Origin: Paraniabella ginsengisoli
GTDB taxonomy: Bacteria > Bacteroidota > Bacteroidia > Chitinophagales > Chitinophagaceae
Length of the DNA stretch: 64,000 nucleotides
Assembly (NCBI RefSeq): GCF_022513635.1
Contig: NZ_JAKWBL010000001.1
Span: 1,922,001 to 1,986,000 of the forward strand
Direction of reading: 5' to 3'
Positions 43,586 through 53,770 of this stretch are shown in pieces (position 1 is the first letter of the stretch; each line of letters begins with the position of its first letter). Position numbers and translations under genes: made by a program. The notes beneath the pieces were generated by a model. The model saw nothing but the letters and a program-made list of their open reading frames with translations. It made no database searches and was not told the origin of the DNA.

Positions 43586-43930
43586 ATGCAAATAGAAGTT
43601 TTAAAATCGAAGATCCATCGTGTTACCCTTACTGAGGCTAACCTGGATTATATGGGCAGCATTACAATAGATGAAGATCTGATGGATGCCGCTGGTTTAA
43701 TTGAAAATGAAAAGGTTCAGGTTGTAAACGTTAATAACGGGGAGCGCCTTGAAACTTATGTAATTCGTGGTAAACGCGGAAGCGGAACTATTTGCCTGAA
43801 CGGGCCAGCTGCACGTAAAGGAATGGCTGGCGATATTATCGTGATCATCGCTTATGCCATAATGGATTTTGAAGAGGCCAAAAAGCATCAGCCAAAGGTT
43901 ATCTTTCCAAAGGCTGGCAATAAACTATAA
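43586..43930 (+). CDS. panD: Aspartate 1-decarboxylase
   Basis: Uninterrupted 114-residue pyruvoyl-dependent enzyme converting L-aspartate to beta-alanine for pantothenate and coenzyme A. The self-cleavage site Gly-Ser is in [13 protein letters not shown], which yields the pyruvoyl group on the Ser. Other family features: [32 protein letters not shown] with the substrate-binding Arg region, and [14 protein letters not shown]. Length normal. Next gene starts 19 bases on, so co-transcription is likely though functionally unconnected. Confidence 0.97.
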   Translation: MQIEVLKSKIHRVTLTEANLDYMGSITIDEDLMDAAGLIENEKVQVVNVNNGERLETYVIRGKRGSGTICLNGPAARKGMAGDIIVIIAYAIMDFEEAKKHQPKVIFPKAGNKL

Positions 43931-43949
43931 ACTATCTTCCCATTAATTG

Positions 43950-44946
43950 ATGCCCAAAAAAGCAGCAACCATATTGCAGTACACCTTTTTTTGGGATTAG
44001 GCGTGTTTTTAATATGGTGGTCTTTGAAGGGCCTTACGCAAGATGACAAACTTCACATTTCTTCTGCTTTGTCAAAAGGTAGGTTCTGGCTTGTATTTCC
44101 TGGCATAATAGTGTTATTGTTCAGTCATTGGGTTCGTGCTTTAAGATGGCGGCTGATTATAGAACCACTGGGATACAAGCCTTCTAAACTCAACACCTTT
44201 TTTGCGGTTATGATCGGATACCTGGCTAACCAGGCCGTACCAAGATTAGGGGAAGTATTAAAGTGCAGCACACTTACACGCTATGAAAAAATACCGCTGG
44301 ATAAATTAGTAGGTACAGTTATACTGGAAAGATTGGTAGATGTTATTTGCCTTTTCCTGCTGTTTTGCATAGCACTTATATCACAACCTGATCTGTATCA
44401 AAACATACTAACTACTTTTTTCCTGCGCGATCAACTGGCGAACCTTCGAATTTATTACTGTATGCTTCGCTATCAATAATCGCAATTTTTGTCGTAATTC
44501 TTCTTTGGATGTTCATCACCAAAAGAAAATGGTCTGACCTTGTGGCTTTGTTTAAAAAGATCGCATTACATATCTGGCAGGGATTTATTTCAATCAAGTC
44601 TTTAAAAAGACCCTGGACTTTTATTTTTTATAGTATTGCTATTTGGTTCTTATATGCATTAAGTGTTTATACAGGATTTTTAATGTTAGAAGAATCAGCC
44701 GGTTACGGATTTGCAGAAGCGATTACTGTTTTATGTGCAGGTAGTCTGGGTATGATCGCAACACCAGGCGGCGTTGGAGCTTATGCTTTTTTAGTGCAAA
44801 AAACAATGAGCCTTTATCATTTGAACGCTGGTGTTGGACTGGCGCTTGGCTGGCTACTTTGGATCTTACAAGTAATAGTTATTTTAATTGTAGGTGGCAT
44901 TAGTTTGCTAGCATTGCCTTTTTATAATAAAAATAGAAGTAAATAA
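43950..44946 (+). CDS. UPF0104 / lysylphosphatidylglycerol-synthase-type membrane protein
   Basis: Polytopic membrane protein of about 332 residues with the flippase-type fold of the LPG synthetase N-terminal region, without any aminoacyl-transfer domain. Landmarks: RALRWRLIIEPLGYKPS, TFFAVMIGYLANQAVPRLGEV with the conserved Asn and Arg, and late TPGGVGAYAFLVQK. Start at 43950 (MPKKAATILQYTFF). Two frame breaks: the seven-base run 43986-43992, and a single G missing near 44441 (repair gives LAEPSNLLLYASLSII). The transported molecule is unknown. Confidence 0.85.
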
Positions 44947-45197
44947 AGTCAGCTTTTTAGGCTTGGCTAAAGGCCGTAGGCCTGTTCAGATATTGTAACT
45001 TCGGAATTGATTCCGAAGAAAACCGCGGTCAAAACAATGAGTGCCTTAGGCACGATACATTTTATGAGCCGAGCCTACAGCTCTCATTTCAGTTGCACCT
45101 TTATGCCAACGAACTGAAGTTCATTGTTACAAAATCGAATCTACGCTTCTTATTAGTATTGAACCTCAACTATACAAACATCATAGTGAATAATGCA
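44947..45197. repeat. Palindrome-rich intergenic repeat region
   Basis: Several small palindromes follow one another: GGCCGTAGGCC, CTTCGGAATTGATTCCGAAG, GTGCCTTAGGCAC, GAGCCGAGCCTACAGCTC and GAACTGAAGTTC. No coding potential. It resembles a composite intergenic repeat or a structured RNA rather than a gene. Confidence 0.5.
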
Positions 45198-45235
45198 ACC
45201 AAGACCTTCGAGGTTTTAAAAACCTTGAAGGTCTT
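45198..45235. terminator. Bidirectional terminator hairpin
   Basis: Arms CCAAGACCTTCGAGGTTTT and AAAACCTTGAAGGTCTTGG are nearly perfect complements and lie between convergent genes (ends at 44946 and 45245). The inner A/T runs do not form a classical T tail outside the stem, so it may instead be another repeat used as a terminator. Confidence 0.5.
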
Positions 45236-45244
45236 GGCCTAACA

Positions 45245-46613
45245 TCAATCATGAAAAACAATTTTCGTATTTCCTATCCAAAAATAATCGCCGTCTTTTA
45301 GGTTTACTTTTACGTGCGGTAACAAGCGCTGCGTATTTTTATCTGTGTTGTAAAAAGTTCCGTTCTTGCTGGGTGCAGCATCGCCAAGCTGATATAAATA
45401 CCTTCCATCTTCCAATTTCTTTCTTGTGATCTGGCAATGATTTTTAGAAATAAATTTATCTGCGGTAACAATAGCAAAATCTGCAACCGATAAACCGCCG
45501 GCCTCGCTTTGGCGGCCAATTACCGTAATATCTTTTTCAAAAGCGAATTGCTGTGCTTCCGTTAAAAAATTAGGCACCACTTCCAAATGAGCGCCAAATG
45601 ATACGTCGTTAGCACCCGCCAGCGGATCAATATCAATTACTTGAAATTCGCTCTCTTTAATATCTGGTATTTCAATATTCCCTTCAACACCATCGTAATA
45701 AAACTGGCTCAACTCACGACCCGTTTTAAAACGGTTTTGCGGATTTTTTCAAGGCATTTTTGGACCAGCATTTCCAGCCATTCCGGAATATCGCATTCCG
45801 TTTCTTCACTAAGTGATTGTGCGTTTAGTATGTCTATCCTTTTTTACACATATCAGGAATAGCAGCAGTTTTATGCTTCTCCTCCAGCGCTATCATTTCT
45901 TCTGTCGTTTTATAATCCTTCACGGGAAAAGGAACGCTTCCTGTTAACAATTCATAAATAACAATTCCTAAACTATAAATATCCGAAGGCGCATCGATCA
46001 TTGTACCGCTCCATTTTTCAGGAGATTTATATTCCGCCATTCCCTCTTCTTTTCTGCTGTGGCGAACTGCATCGGGATCAGAAAAAGACAAGCCAAAATC
46101 GATCAGCACATAGCGATTGCTGCCGTCTTCATTCTTCGAGCGGATAATATTTTTAGGATTGATATCGTTATGAATTACTGCATTTCTCCTTCGCAAAACC
46201 GAATCGGCATGCTGCGCAAAATTGCCGGGTAAATAATAATGATGGCAATAATTTAAGGCCGCTGCAATTTGTTCAATAAGATCCAGCGTATCATCAACGG
46301 AAAAGAATTTTTCTTTTTTCAGGATCATCTCCAATGTGTCTCCATCAATAAACTCCATTTCCAAAGAAGGTTTATGATCCAGAATCAATTCTTCATAAAC
46401 TTTTACAATATTCGGATGATCTAGCTTTTTGAGAATATCAACCTCCTCTTTAAAGTCACGGTACGCTTTCTCTTCTTCGTTTTCAATGGTAAGATCCAGT
46501 TGTTTTAAAGCAACAATATCTCCGTCTTCTTTTCTGCGAGCTTTAAAAACCGCCGAAAAGCCGCCGTGGCCAAGCACTTTCAATATATCGTAAGATGTAG
46601 CTAATTCGCTCAT
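45245..46613 (-). CDS. Ser/Thr protein kinase with C-terminal FHA domain
   Basis: About 456 residues after repair, cytoplasmic. Kinase domain (about 1-270): glycine loop GHGGFSAVF, Lys in IVALKQL, catalytic loop IHNDINPKNI (Asn replaces the usual Arg of HRD), LIDFGLS, and EYKSPEKWSG as activation-segment end. C-terminal FHA domain (about 360-450): VIGRQSEAGG, ISKNHCQITR, SKNGTFYN, reading phosphothreonine. Two frame breaks in six-base runs at 45840-45845 and 45744-45749; repair gives DMCKKRIDILNAQSLSEE and CLEKNPQNRFKTGRELSQF, the kinase tail. Overlaps the upstream FHA gene by four bases: translational coupling. Confidence 0.9.
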
Positions 46614-47518
46614 ACTGCTTCTTTATCTAAAATAAAAAACTCCAACACAATCTTATCATTAAAGCAAATAGAATCCCCGTTTTTTAAAACATGCGGCACG
46701 GCTGATTGATTAAGGCTTACACCCGTGAAATCATTTTGGCCGGTATTGTAAATCTTTATTTTATGCGATGGATTATTTAAAAATCGTGAACGGTAAATTT
46801 TGAATGCGCCCAGCTCTTTGTCGAAAATAATGTTAGCATGTGAGCGGCTGATATAACTGTTGATCTTGTATTGCTCTTCATTTTTTTCTTCAATACCTAC
46901 AAACGCAATATCGTTATGTATTTTAGGGCCGTTATCTATTTTCGGATCTTTGCATCTTCCAATAAAATAAGTTTTGCCGTTGGGTTCTAAAATATATTCC
47001 GGCTCCCATGTTATACCTTCTGTTGCCACAACGCGCGCTTTTATTTTACGTAAAGTTTCGCCGGGTATTAATACTTCTACACCAACACCGTCGATTATTT
47101 GCGTAACCTTATCCACCAAAGCCGATTCATGCAATACTTCAACTGATAGGTTTTCTTTAAAATTTATTCCTTTCGATTTTAGCGTACGTTTTATTTGCTT
47201 TATAAAATCGGCATCTTGTGTTAAAGCTTTTAATGCAACATTTTCCACCGAGCTATCTGCAAAACGCGAATGAAATGCCAGTCCGGAAACTATACTATTT
47301 CCATGACCCAACATCTTTATAGCATTTATAATAGCGCCAATTGCCACTTCTTTTAGCTCCTCAATGTTCTCTAATCCTGAAGCCTTGCTTTTTACAACAT
47401 GCTTTTCCCTGCTCCCATCAGGTTCTTGTTTCGATGCCAACTTATCAATCGGCTCATCATCATCTGCATTAAGTTTGTCAGATAATTGTTGCATTTTCTT
47501 TTTTAACCAATTGTTCAT
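46610..47518 (-). CDS. FHA-domain protein
   Basis: Uninterrupted, about 302 residues from 47518 (MNNWLKKKMQQLSDKL). The N-terminal part (about 55-200) is an alpha/beta domain I do not recognise (EELKEVAIGAIINAIKML). The C-terminal FHA fold has GKTYFIGRCKD, SYISRSHANIIFD, and NPSHKIKIYNTGQNDFTGV. It overlaps the downstream kinase-FHA gene by four bases, so the two proteins are probably made together, and this one is a likely phospho-partner or substrate. A longer start at 47554 is possible but adds unlikely residues. Counterpart in position to actinobacterial Fha proteins. Confidence 0.85.
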   Translation of the reverse strand: MNNWLKKKMQQLSDKLNADDDEPIDKLASKQEPDGSREKHVVKSKASGLENIEELKEVAIGAIINAIKMLGHGNSIVSGLAFHSRFADSSVENVALKALTQDADFIKQIKRTLKSKGINFKENLSVEVLHESALVDKVTQIIDGVGVEVLIPGETLRKIKARVVATEGITWEPEYILEPNGKTYFIGRCKDPKIDNGPKIHNDIAFVGIEEKNEEQYKINSYISRSHANIIFDKELGAFKIYRSRFLNNPSHKIKIYNTGQNDFTGVSLNQSAVPHVLKNGDSICFNDKIVLEFFILDKEAV

Positions 47519-47565
47519 CTGTATACATTTATTTTTTATTGGCCCAGCTTTCAATTATATAGCAT

Positions 47566-47600
47566 CAAAATTGCGTCGCACTCTTGTGCTGCTGTATATA
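47566..47600 (-). repeat. Dispersed intergenic repeat, copy D
   Basis: On the minus strand: GCAGCACAAGAGTGCGACGC then AATTTTGATG. It shares GAGTGCGACGCAA with copies B and C. Confidence 0.55.
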
Positions 47601-47627
47601 AATCAACCTATTTATTCGCTACCAACC

Positions 47628-47675
47628 GGAAGCTTCGCATCCGGCTATTTACATTCAGCTCCTTCGGAGCTGCGC
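47628..47675. repeat. Pair of short palindromes
   Basis: CCGGAAGCTTCGCATCCGG and CAGCTCCTTCGGAGCTG, about ten bases apart, in the gap before the FHA gene. Their style matches the palindromes at 44947-45197. Confidence 0.5.
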
Positions 47676-47778
47676 TGGACATCCAAGATATTCTTTGCCA
47701 TTGTCTGAAACATGATTTTTAGGATTATAAGATTACCTGGATTACTTTCCTTATCAACCGTTTTCTATCATCTATCAA

Positions 47779-50700
47779 CTAAAAATATCCCGCCGCTTTC
47801 AACTGCTTCAACATATCAATGGCAAGTTGTTTTGCAAATTCTGAGTTTCCAATTTCTTCAATTCTAATTGCAAAAGCAATAGGCGCACCCAACCTGGGTG
47901 ATGGCACATAAAAAGTGTACCACGCATCTGTAACACGTTTACGTATTGTCTTTCCATTTTGTTTGATCAATTTGTCTCTTTCCGGGCTACCCGTTTTTCC
48001 AAATACTTGTAAGCCGCTAGCTCCCGAAACTTTTGCAGACTGTTCCTTCATATAGCCAGACATTAATTCTGAAGCGCCAGCATATTTTGACAAGGCTAAA
48101 GCGGGTTCTTTTTGTGAAGGCTTATTCCATGCTTTAAACAAAAACCGGGAAGGTTGTAAGGAATCTTTGTTCGCAATGGCCCCGCTCATTTTTGCCAGGT
48201 GCAAAGGTGTGGCCATCAACTCTCCCTGACCCCACGCAATGTTGGAATAATTGGATTGAAACCTTCGTCGTGTGTTAATCAGACGCTTGTTTTTGGTAAA
48301 ATAAATATTACGCCTAATGTCCAAAAATTCGTCCCATTCCTTAAAAAACTTATCACTATTATAATCTTCGGGCCTTTTAAAGTTATAGCCACCGCGGTTG
48401 ATTATATTCATGCCTAACATATCGTACATCTGAAACAATGAAGATTGTAATTTTTTTCATTGATCAGTTTAATGAAATACACGTTGCTGGAGCGTACAAT
48501 TGCCTTATGCATATCCACATTTTCGTTGGAAGGTTCATCCGCTCTTATCGCTTCAGCCGGGTACACAAAAAATTAAAGTTGGCCGCACCAAGTCCGTATT
48601 GATTGAACGCTGCATAAGCATCAATTATTTTCACTGTTGAACCTGGGCGTGAATTATAAGTTATTCCCAGATCCTGCGGTACTATCATCCTGTCATTAAA
48701 TATTTGTTTATAAATATTCCTGTAATCATCGGGCTCAATGTTGCTGATCAGTTTCTGATCTTTATAGGACGGTGATGGATTTGATGCTGATGCCAACACA
48801 TCGCCTGTTTTTGAATTAATGGCGATCACTGAAGTCCTGGAATCTTTATAAGGTTTTTGTGATTGAATAAGCGCATTGATCTTTTCATTCATCACAACAT
48901 CTAATGACAACCAAATGTCCTTCTGTTTATTATTTTGCGAATCGATGAGTTGGCTGTTTTTACCCGCTTTTATAAAAGGCGATAGGGCGCTATAGTCGTA
49001 AAGCGTCAGTTCATTTTCTGTTGTTGTTTCTGGTAAAAATTTATTTTCTTTATATCGATCGGTAGTGCGTTCTGTAGTTGTATAAGAAACATCAAAGCCA
49101 CGCAAAGCCGTGAAATGTCTAAACTCTGCTGCATAGCCCATATTTTCTTCTCGCGCAATTTCTTTATTATAATCACCCAGCCAAAACAACAGATCAGAGC
49201 CAAAAGGATAATAACGATCCTGCTCGCGAGACAATTGCTCTTTGTATAATGCAGCATTAGCGCCATAGTTCAGGAGTTTCGTTCTGTTTTTTTCAAACTC
49301 CTTTTTACTTGAAGTAGCAAGCAGTATTCCATTCTTATCATAAATATTTCCTGCTTTTATTTCACGCAGCATAACGCCAATGCGTGGATTGTAACTATAT
49401 TGCCATGCGCCTCTTTTGTTCAGCACCAATGCGGGCTTTACAATATATTCATTTGATTTTGCCTGATACCAGATAAGGCTTCCGGTAAAAATCAATATCA
49501 CTGTAAAGAAAGTAAGAATGGCGTATGTATTTACGTTGTCAAAATGTTTTTTACATACTCCATTTCTATAGAATCGCCTTTCTCATTGGACATAATCAAC
49601 ACAAAAAGAAAAGCGATCATTGTGAAAATAATACCAGCATTTCCTTTGCTTAAAAAGGGGACAGAAATACCAGTAAGTGGCAACAGGCCAAGTGTACCTG
49701 CTGTGATCAGCATAAACTGTATCATTGTAGCAATTGCTATACCTGCCATTACATAAAACATAAAGGGCTTTCCTGTTCGTCTTGCAGCCAATATACATCT
49801 ATATACTAATAAGCCAAATGCAAAGAACAAAGTGATCAAAGTTAAAAGACCCAACTCTTCGCCAATACTTTGCAAGATCATATCTGTATGATGAGCAGGC
49901 ATAACATCTGCCATTCCATTGCCAAGCCCCTGCCCCATAATGCCACCCGTATTTAACGACCACACACCCTGCGCCACCTGATCGCCACCCACCAATTTGT
50001 TTTCCCACATATTGTCAAACATTCCGTTTCTATCTGCAAGGCGTTGTGTAAAACTAAAAGGAAGTGTGGCAAATAAAATGAACGATGAAATAATGATGAT
50101 GATAAAAAATACCGACTCATATTTCTTTTTAACAAAAGCATAAGCAAAGGTTGAAACACAAGATAAAAGAGCGATCCAAGGTAAATAATTATTTTCGGGT
50201 GTATTTAAAAACTTTCCTGTTATAAATAATAGTAATGCAAAAACAATTGCAGCAATGATCATTTCCAAAAACTCTTCTTTGGCAAAAGCATAGAAAAATA
50301 AAAAAGTTAAACAAAGTACAACTGCCGGGCCTAAATCGCCTAACATAGCATAGATAGTTAACAAGAAAATAAATAAAGCAAACATTAGCAGGTTATTCTT
50401 CGTTAACCAGCGGTTGTCTGGTATGTTCCTGAAATAGCCTGCATTTGCAGTAAAAAATGTTGCAAAGAAAACAACCATTAAATATTTGGAAAGTTCGCTT
50501 ACCTGCAAACCAAAGAGATTAACTTTTACACCACTCCCTTCCGGGCCTGTGCCAAACATTGCCAGCAATAACATCAAACCAATGGATGCCAGCAACCAGG
50601 TGTAGCCACGTGGAGCTTTCAATTTATTGGTGAAGGGAAGCAGTTTATAAACCGGATCGAACCAGCCTGAATGATAAAATCTGTTAATAGGATTTTGTTT

Positions 50701-51816
50701 GAAGATAAAGATCAGTACAGAAAAAGCGAATAATACTATAGCGGCATATTTGGCCATTCCGGTTCCATATATTTCATCACGAAGCGGATCCTGAACACTA
50801 TATAAAACCATTGTGCCAATGCCCGATATAAACATAATCAGTGGCAATATGAATTGATCGCTACGATAGTTTTTTAAATAAAGGGCAATATGTAATATCC
50901 AAAAACCAAGTACAAACAATACGATATAAGTCAGAAATTCTTTTTGAAACTCGTCAGGTGTTCTAACTGTAAAGATTTTGTCATTTTTAATTTGACGATA
51001 TTCAACACGGTCTAGAATCCTTAACTGGTGAGGTTTCCCAATAAAATCAAAATTGCGGTTTGAGCCAATTTCAGCCAATCCTTTTGCCTGGCCAAAATTA
51101 AATCCGGGCTTTATAGCTTGCACGCTATAATTTCCTTTCGGATCTAAATCGGCAAATTCATAATCTCCATCTTCATCCGTTCTTGTATAAAATTCTGTGG
51201 CAATAGAAGTAGCATTGGCAGGCAGCGTGTCGAAATAAGCGTCAGGGAAAATACGTGTTAGCCGAATCAATACGCCTTCCTTATTTCCTTCATCATCTTT
51301 ATAGCTGATATTCCCTTTAATACGTACACCGTTTTCTGACAAGCCTGTTTCTACTTCAGATGGATATTTTTGAGGGGATATTTTTTCCTCTTCGTACAAC
51401 GCAGAATCTGAACCAAGATGAGCGAGTGAATTTATGAATCGCAGTTTCCCTGATTCGCTTCCTGTTTGTAAAAATGCCGTTGCATCCAGCAACAGAGGAT
51501 CTTTATTTAGTGCGCCAAGATTGGGTAACCGCTTTTGTTCATCTACATTTTGTTTAATACTTTTTGTTATAAAGTTGATATAGTTTTCGTCAGTAAAATA
51601 TCCGCCTTTTGTTAGTATTTTTTTACTGATTCTGATTGCAAAGGTGCTGAAAGATTGATGATGCTACCATTTGCATATCCTTTATCTGCATCGTCTAAAT
51701 CGTCACTAATATGAGTGTAAAACATAGGCCATCACTGCGATAATAACCGTGATAAACGCCAATAGCAAACGCTCAATATTGCGGGAGTATAATTCTATTT
51801 TCTTTTTCTTCTGCAT
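47779..51816 (-). CDS. Apparent fusion: RodA/FtsW-type SEDS glycosyltransferase and class B penicillin-binding protein
   Basis: Peptidoglycan polymerase (SEDS) and transpeptidase. From 51816: membrane segment (IERLLLAFITVIIAVMAYV), periplasmic region with a carboxypeptidase-regulatory-like domain (VRIKGNISYKDDEGNK), then multi-span SEDS core with catalytic-type Asp in HTDMILQSIGEELG. A further membrane segment (YAILTFFTVILIFTGSLIW) and PBP follow: AGNIYDKNGILLATS, RPGSTVK (SxxK Ser), RSSNVYF (SxN), FGKTGS (KTG). Five breaks: 51724-51727 (extra base); 51618-51624, 49547-49552, 48567-48572, 48451-48457 (one missing). Repair at 49547 removes the SEDS stop and supplies the PBP with a start it lacks. 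Total about 1346 residues. If unfused, genes are 49531-51816 and 47779 to about 49501. Confidence 0.78.
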
Positions 51817-52154
51817 AAGTTTTTAAAATTCATCATCATTTATATAGCAGTCGGTTATATAAAAAACAAAGTAAAATATCATTGCGAGCGAAACGAAGTG
51901 AAGTCGAGCAATCTCTACGTGGTTAAGGAGATTCCTCCACTCACGGCTTTCTGCCGCTCGGTCGGAACGACGGCAACTCTGGAACGTTATCATATCATCA
52001 ACCAATATACTCTGCTCAGTATGAAAATCTTTATAACTCACTTGTTGTAGTTAATGTAGGTTGAGATATAATCGGGACGATGAACCGAGCGTGGCAATAC
52101 CGATGCCATATATTTATTGCCAAGCCCAAAAAACCCATTCTTCATTTTTTACTT
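51817..52154. other. Gap of 338 bases with repeat
   Basis: Holds the REP-like element at 51880-51974 and otherwise AT-rich sequence. TTAATGTAGGTTGAGATATA near 52050 weakly resembles the start of repeat copies A and B. No gene seen. Confidence 0.5.
51880..51974. repeat. Degenerate REP-like inverted repeat
   Basis: Starts CATTGCGAGCGAAACGAAGT, contains GAGCAATCTCT and, after a short loop, GGAGATTCCTCCACTC and CTCGGTCGGAACGACGG. This is a worn copy of the common intergenic element whose intact form reads ATTGCGAGCGAAGCGAAGCA and its complement. Confidence 0.6.
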
Positions 52155-53245
52155 TTAATAGCCTGTGTTTGTTCTGTTTCTTGCACTATCGCTAAAGATC
52201 GTGTCAGTAGCCTGTATCAACGAATCATTGTTTCGTAAACTGTCATAATAAGGAGTCGTGTCCCTTATGTAAATGGTATCAACGAGGTTTTCTTTTCCGA
52301 GGAAGATGTTTTTTGTTCCCACCCAATTTGCGAGGAACCCCGCCAGGAACACTGCCGGGATTAACCACAACCACTGTTTTTTTTTACGTGCAGGTTTTTT
52401 ATCCATAATAGTTAATAGTTCTTCTTCTTCGTTGATAGGAACTTCGATCGTTTTCTTATAACTTCTTTTTTTGCAGGAGCTTTCGACACATAGCCCGCAA
52501 GCGCTACGGTTATATTATCTTTTCCACCCAGGTCGTTTGCGCCGTCAATGAGTAGTTGTACTTTTTCTTTCAGAGAAATATTTTGCGTAAGCACATTGCT
52601 GATGCCTTGTTTATTTAAAAGATCAGTAAGCCCATCGCTACAAAACAGTACGATATCTCCTGGCAAAAAACTATGTTCAAAAAAATCGAAATAGCCTTCG
52701 CTGTCATTGGCATCGATCATATATTCTCCAAGCATTTTGCTAATCTCATTTCGATTAGGATGATGCATAGCTTCTTCTTCTGTTAAGAAACCACGATCTT
52801 CTTTAAAACCAACAGCAGAGTGATCTTTTGTTATTTTGATCAGCTCATCATTTCTGAATATATAACCCCGGCTGTCGCCTACATGCGCCACATACATTAA
52901 TTCTTTTTCTGCGTCCAATATGGCCAATGAAGCCACACAACTCATTCTCTGAAGATCCGCTTCGGAACGTTTTTGGTTGATCGCATTATTAGCGTTAATA
53001 AAAGCTTCTTTTAAAAGTTGCAGTGGCGCTCCAAAACTGAAATTTTGCAAATAGTTTTCGATAGTAGTTTTAGCAATAGCTGATGCTTCTTCTCCGCCAT
53101 CATAGCCACCAACACCGTCGATTGCACCCACCAATGCTATTGTAGATTTGCTCCACAAACTTTGAAGCCATACAAAATTATCTTCGTTGTTATCACGCTT
53201 GCGGCCAATGTCCGTCTGCACGTGCGAAACAATTGTTCTGCTCAT
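52155..53245 (-). CDS. PP2C-family Ser/Thr phosphatase with C-terminal membrane tail
   Basis: Metal-dependent phosphatase expected to reverse the kinases of this cluster. PP2C motifs: RKRDNNEDNFVW, GAIDGVGGYDGGEEAS (metal Asp), VAHVGDSRGYIF, ILFCSDGLTD-like IVLFCSDGLTDLL, and GGKDNITVALAGY. Read literally it stops at 52412, and a separate 83-residue protein starts at 52406. Adding one base to the seven-base run 52466-52472 joins them through KKTIEVPINEEEELLTIMDK into one protein of about 363 residues with a membrane helix (WLWLIPAVFLAGFLANWVG) and a short outside tail, like actinobacterial PstP. If not fused, the small gene is 52155-52406. Confidence 0.85.
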
Positions 53246-53320
53246 TTTTTTGTTTTTGTTTGCAGATAAAAAACCAACACGATAAATGCTATTAATAATA
53301 TTTGAAGCTTATGCTTAAAA

Positions 53321-53352
53321 GTTGACAGTTGATAGTTTGCAGATGACAGACG
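53321..53352 (+). repeat. Left inverted repeat flanking the four-helix-bundle gene
   Basis: GTTGACAGTTGATAG followed by TTTGCAGATGACAGACG. Its complement occurs at 53771-53797 on the other side of the 53355-53720 gene; 15 bases match perfectly. Confidence 0.6.
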
Positions 53353-53354
53353 AT

Positions 53355-53720
53355 TTACTTCATGTTCGATTTCTCGTAGTAAGTAATTAGCCCATTTAAA
53401 ATCTTCAAACACTCATCTATCATTGGTATCAACAGTTCAAAGTCCTTTTCAGACATAATATCAACCATTACGGCAATGTTCAAAAGCGTTTCAAGCTCAT
53501 ACATGGATGCTCTTGAAATATGCAAAAACTGTATTGTATCTTTTTTATAATTTCTTCCAATACCTTCTGCAATATTAGCAGGAATCGATATTGCAGCCCG
53601 TTTGGTTTGACTTGTTAATGCATACAACTCTTCCTTCGGATACTTCTTAGTAAGCAAATACACTTCTTTTACAAGGGACATGGATTTTTTCCACGACTCC
53701 AAGTTTTTATACGTTGTCAT
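53355..53720 (-). CDS. Four-helix-bundle protein (S23 / IVS-protein family)
   Basis: Uninterrupted 121-residue member of the four-helix-bundle family first known from 23S rRNA intervening sequences: YKNLESWKKSMSLVKEVYLL, then KRAAISIPANIAEGIGR (the family hallmark SIPANIAEG), and FLHISRASMYELETLLNIA. Molecular role not established. It interrupts an otherwise tight phosphorylation/cell-wall cluster and is flanked by inverted repeats, which suggests that it was inserted. Confidence 0.9.
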   Translation of the reverse strand: MTTYKNLESWKKSMSLVKEVYLLTKKYPKEELYALTSQTKRAAISIPANIAEGIGRNYKKDTIQFLHISRASMYELETLLNIAVMVDIMSEKDFELLIPMIDECLKILNGLITYYEKSNMK

Positions 53721-53770
53721 AGCTCAAGTTTGTTAGATTTTTAAATACCTCTTCAATATTCAACTAAGCT

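Noticed and set aside
51823..52041. Minus-strand frame of 72 codons upstream of the SEDS gene
   Set aside because: It runs through the REP-like repeat at 51880-51974 and has no protein-like features.
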